Shown here piece after piece: positions 61,793-64,000 of a DNA stretch of 64,000 nucleotides. Position numbers and translations under genes: made by a program. Source of the DNA: Tatumella morbirosei (GTDB lineage Bacteria; Pseudomonadota; Gammaproteobacteria; Enterobacterales; Enterobacteriaceae). The notes under the pieces are model-generated. The model did no database searches. It was not told the DNA's origin and saw only the letters and a list, made by a program, of their open reading frames with translations. The DNA lies in NCBI RefSeq assembly GCF_000757425.2, contig NZ_JPKR02000003.1:496001-560000 (forward strand). Direction: 5' to 3'. Positions within the stretch are counted from its first letter, which is position 1; every line of letters begins with the position of its first letter.

Positions 61793-64000
61793 TTATTCAA
61801 GCCAGGCTTGCTGCCATTCTGCCAGTGATTGGGGAGTCAGCAGCCAGTCACGGCGTACTGCCTGTTGTAATGTCTCTCCTCTGATGGCCAGTGCCTGCGG
61901 TGAGCTCAGGTGTTCCCGGATGGCCTTCATCCAGTGCCTGAAGTGATTTTTGACCCGGGTCACCGGGAGTGAGCCGCGGTAAGGCTCAATATCACTACAG
62001 ATCACCGGTATACCACAGGCTCCCAGTTCCAGCAGGCGCAGGTTGCTTTTACATTCATTGAACAGATTAATTTCCAGCGGCACCAGAGCCAGATCCAGAC
62101 TCAGGCTCGCCAGTTTCTGCGGATACCAGTCGAACGGCACACCACTATGAAACTCACCCGTGAACTGTGCCGGTTTCATGCCCATAAATACCCACTCCAC
62201 CTCATCAGCTAATGCCTCAATCAGTGGCTGAAGGATAGCCAGATCGCCGGTATGACTGTTGCCTCCAGCCCAACCCAGCCTCGGCTTCCTTCCCTGATTC
62301 CGGGCACTGGTTAATGCGCCCCATTGCAACGGGTTAAGTCGGTTTTGTGCGACCCTGATATCACTGTGCAATCCGGCATAGGCCGAGGCCAGCGCAGCTG
62401 TGGATACCACCAGATGATCGGCACTCTCCATGGTCCGCCTCAGTTGGCCGGCAATGTCTTTCGGTAATTTATGGCGGTTTTGATTGTGTCGCGGCAGGCG
62501 GAGGAAGTAATCGTCATACTCCATAATAATTTTGGTACCGGATAACTGTCGGTATTGACGGAGAGTTTCTTCAATCTGCGGATCAAACGGCATCTGTAAT
62601 AACAAAATATCCGGCTGTATTGCCGCGACTTCCATAGCCGCAGGCAAACCATGGATCAACCCGCCTTCGAGTTGCAATTGTTGTTCCATTAGCTGGTAGG
62701 GTTGTATCACACGGTAATGACCACAACCGGTAAAATTAACATGGCCTGCCATCATTACCGGCAACGGCCTGCCTGGTAACGGGAACTGCACTCTGGCTGT
62801 CCGGTGTGACAGACAGAAAGGCTGACCCGTGCGGGTAAAGTGACGGTGGTAACGAATATCCTGACATAAGGCCCCCTGCCAGCGTTCACGCAATGCGTCA
62901 TTGCCCTGCTGTTCTGCCACAGATTCGGCCGGATAACAGGCAGCAGAAAGTCGTGTGGCACCGCCCATATGTTGCAGTGTCGCTTGTGGCGTCCAGACGA
63001 CCAGATAACCTTGTTGGCGGACCCTGAGACAAAAATCGATATCGGCGGCTCCCCCGGCGAAATGCTGTGCATCGAAACCGCCGACGGTGTCAAATACATT
63101 GCGCCGGACCAACAGGCAGGATGCGCTCAGCGCCGATACCTGCTGGGCTGTCTGCAGGTAATGAGAATATCCGCTCACAGTGGACGGTGAATCACGGAAG
63201 GCTTCAGCGACTCCGCTGCCAAATCCGGTAATAAACCCCGCATGCTGGATACGTTGGTCGGCGAACAACTGCCTTGCCCCTGTCACCGCGACTTCCGGGC
63301 GATGAGCGATTTCCAGCAGATTATTTAACCAGCCACAATCACTGAAGCTGCAGTCATTATTGAGAAACAACAGATAATCACCTGTCGCCCTGGCAGCAGC
63401 AAAATTATTGATAGCCGCAAAATTGAAGCCATCCGTCCAGTGCAGTATTTTCAGATTCCGTAGTTTCAGCGCCTGTAACTGATTCAGATAATCACAGGCG
63501 TCTGCCTGACAGGAACCGTTGTCGACAATCAGTAGTTCATAATCCGGCCAGCGAGTCTGTTCGGTTAAGCTGTCAAGACAACGACGTAGCAATGGCTGGT
63601 TATCACGGGTGACAATCACAATGGAAACACGAGCTGTGAGTGGCAAAGGGTAATGTAGCTGGTCGGGGCGACCTGCTGTTCCCGGTTCTATCCACCCCTC
63701 ACTGCCACAACGTTGCAGATGTTGAAGGGTAATTTCCCGGCGTTGTGCCGTGACTGATTCCACCCCCTGGCGATCAGGGACCAGCAACACGGCTTCCGGC
63801 AGATGCCCGACTGCGCCCGGTCCGCTGTGTTCAATCACCCGCCAGATAAGCTCACTGAATATGAGTTCATTACTATAGGCGTCCTCCACCAGATACTGTT
63901 TGATACATGCAGCGGTGACCAGTAACTCCTCTCCCGGATAATGCTGACTGCGTAGCAGGTCGATATTGCAGTCTGGTTTCAGGAGTAACTGCGCATCTTC
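61793..64000 (-). CDS. Large two-domain glycosyltransferase (5' end outside window)
   Basis: The frame is open from the stop at 61793 to the right edge, so at least 735 residues are present and the start lies beyond the window; the GTG at 63889 is internal. After an N-terminal region comes a GT2 domain (RVSIVIVTRDNQPLLRRCLDSL, FLNNDCSF, ARQLFADQRIQHAG). A C-terminal GT-B/GT4-like domain follows (PRLGWAGGNSHTGD, then FNECKSNLRLLELGACGIPVICSD). Such multi-domain enzymes build protein-linked or surface glycans. It is upstream of the GT2 gene with 31 bp between and near fliA, which suggests flagellin glycosylation; this is inferred. Confidence 0.8.
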   Translation of the reverse strand, partial: EDAQLLLKPDCNIDLLRSQHYPGEELLVTAACIKQYLVEDAYSNELIFSELIWRVIEHSGPGAVGHLPEAVLLVPDRQGVESVTAQRREITLQHLQRCGSEGWIEPGTAGRPDQLHYPLPLTARVSIVIVTRDNQPLLRRCLDSLTEQTRWPDYELLIVDNGSCQADACDYLNQLQALKLRNLKILHWTDGFNFAAINNFAAARATGDYLLFLNNDCSFSDCGWLNNLLEIAHRPEVAVTGARQLFADQRIQHAGFITGFGSGVAEAFRDSPSTVSGYSHYLQTAQQVSALSASCLLVRRNVFDTVGGFDAQHFAGGAADIDFCLRVRQQGYLVVWTPQATLQHMGGATRLSAACYPAESVAEQQGNDALRERWQGALCQDIRYHRHFTRTGQPFCLSHRTARVQFPLPGRPLPVMMAGHVNFTGCGHYRVIQPYQLMEQQLQLEGGLIHGLPAAMEVAAIQPDILLLQMPFDPQIEETLRQYRQLSGTKIIMEYDDYFLRLPRHNQNRHKLPKDIAGQLRRTMESADHLVVSTAALASAYAGLHSDIRVAQNRLNPLQWGALTSARNQGRKPRLGWAGGNSHTGDLAILQPLIEALADEVEWVFMGMKPAQFTGEFHSGVPFDWYPQKLASLSLDLALVPLEINLFNECKSNLRLLELGACGIPVICSDIEPYRGSLPVTRVKNHFRHWMKAIREHLSSPQALAIRGETLQQAVRRDWLLTPQSLAEWQQAWLE

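Overview
The window is chromosomal DNA of a motile, Gram-negative member of the Enterobacterales. Gene content and order match the Escherichia coli region zwf-pykA-lpxM-mepM-znuACB-ruvBAC-yebC-nudB-aspS-cmoAB-cutC-yecM-argS-flhEAB-che-mot-flhCD-otsAB almost gene for gene. Protein divergence, the short phoH, a stand-alone budC and the rearranged right half suggest Erwiniaceae (Tatumella/Pantoea/Erwinia group) rather than Escherichia. That placement is inference, because no 16S or marker search was possible.

Layout. 1-20.5 kb holds core metabolism and maintenance: zwf and pykA, but without hexR between them; lpxM (lipid A); mepM (murein hydrolase) with znuA, divergent from znuCB across a Zur-type site; ruvAB under a LexA box; ruvC-yebC; the aspS-nudB pair; a DUF72 gene; cmoAB (tRNA wobble modification); cutC, yecM and argS. 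20.5-34.8 kb is a flagellar and chemotaxis block on the minus strand: flhDC (master regulator), motAB-cheAW, one Tsr/Tar-like receptor with cheRBYZ behind a clear sigma-28 promoter, then flhBAE. 35.6-37.8 kb is otsBA (trehalose). 38.3-48.9 kb is a more variable stretch: msrA, tRNA-Ser(GGA) with a duplicated 3' end, a sulfide:quinone oxidoreductase, a butanediol/acetoin dehydrogenase, a DcuC-type carrier with a divergent RpiR regulator and a fumarase/aspartase-superfamily lyase, a probable exported esterase, and a TetR/DUF1348 divergent pair. 49-56.5 kb is phoH and the divergent putP/putA proline pair with a cluster of PutA sites. 57-64 kb holds an AraC regulator, a CMD-family protein with a divergent LysR, fliZ, fliA and two glycosyltransferase genes, the second running off the right edge.

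Most notable: (1) two intergenic genes of exactly 40 codons, 9 kb apart, encode similar single-span membrane proteins with a shared SL-x-SYL-[RK]-[DE] motif and basic tails; (2) downstream of tRNA-Ser the last 18 nt of the tRNA plus its terminator are repeated after 173 bp, and the spacer is a run of five hairpins each with a three-base loop; (3) ruvB and motA each carry a one-base homopolymer indel that breaks the frame, so both are either natural lesions or sequencing errors; (4) hexR is missing next to zwf; (5) the ruvC terminator and the ruvAB LexA box are the same palindrome. No CRISPR array, prophage or insertion sequence was seen. No large, clearly novel multi-gene system was recognised.
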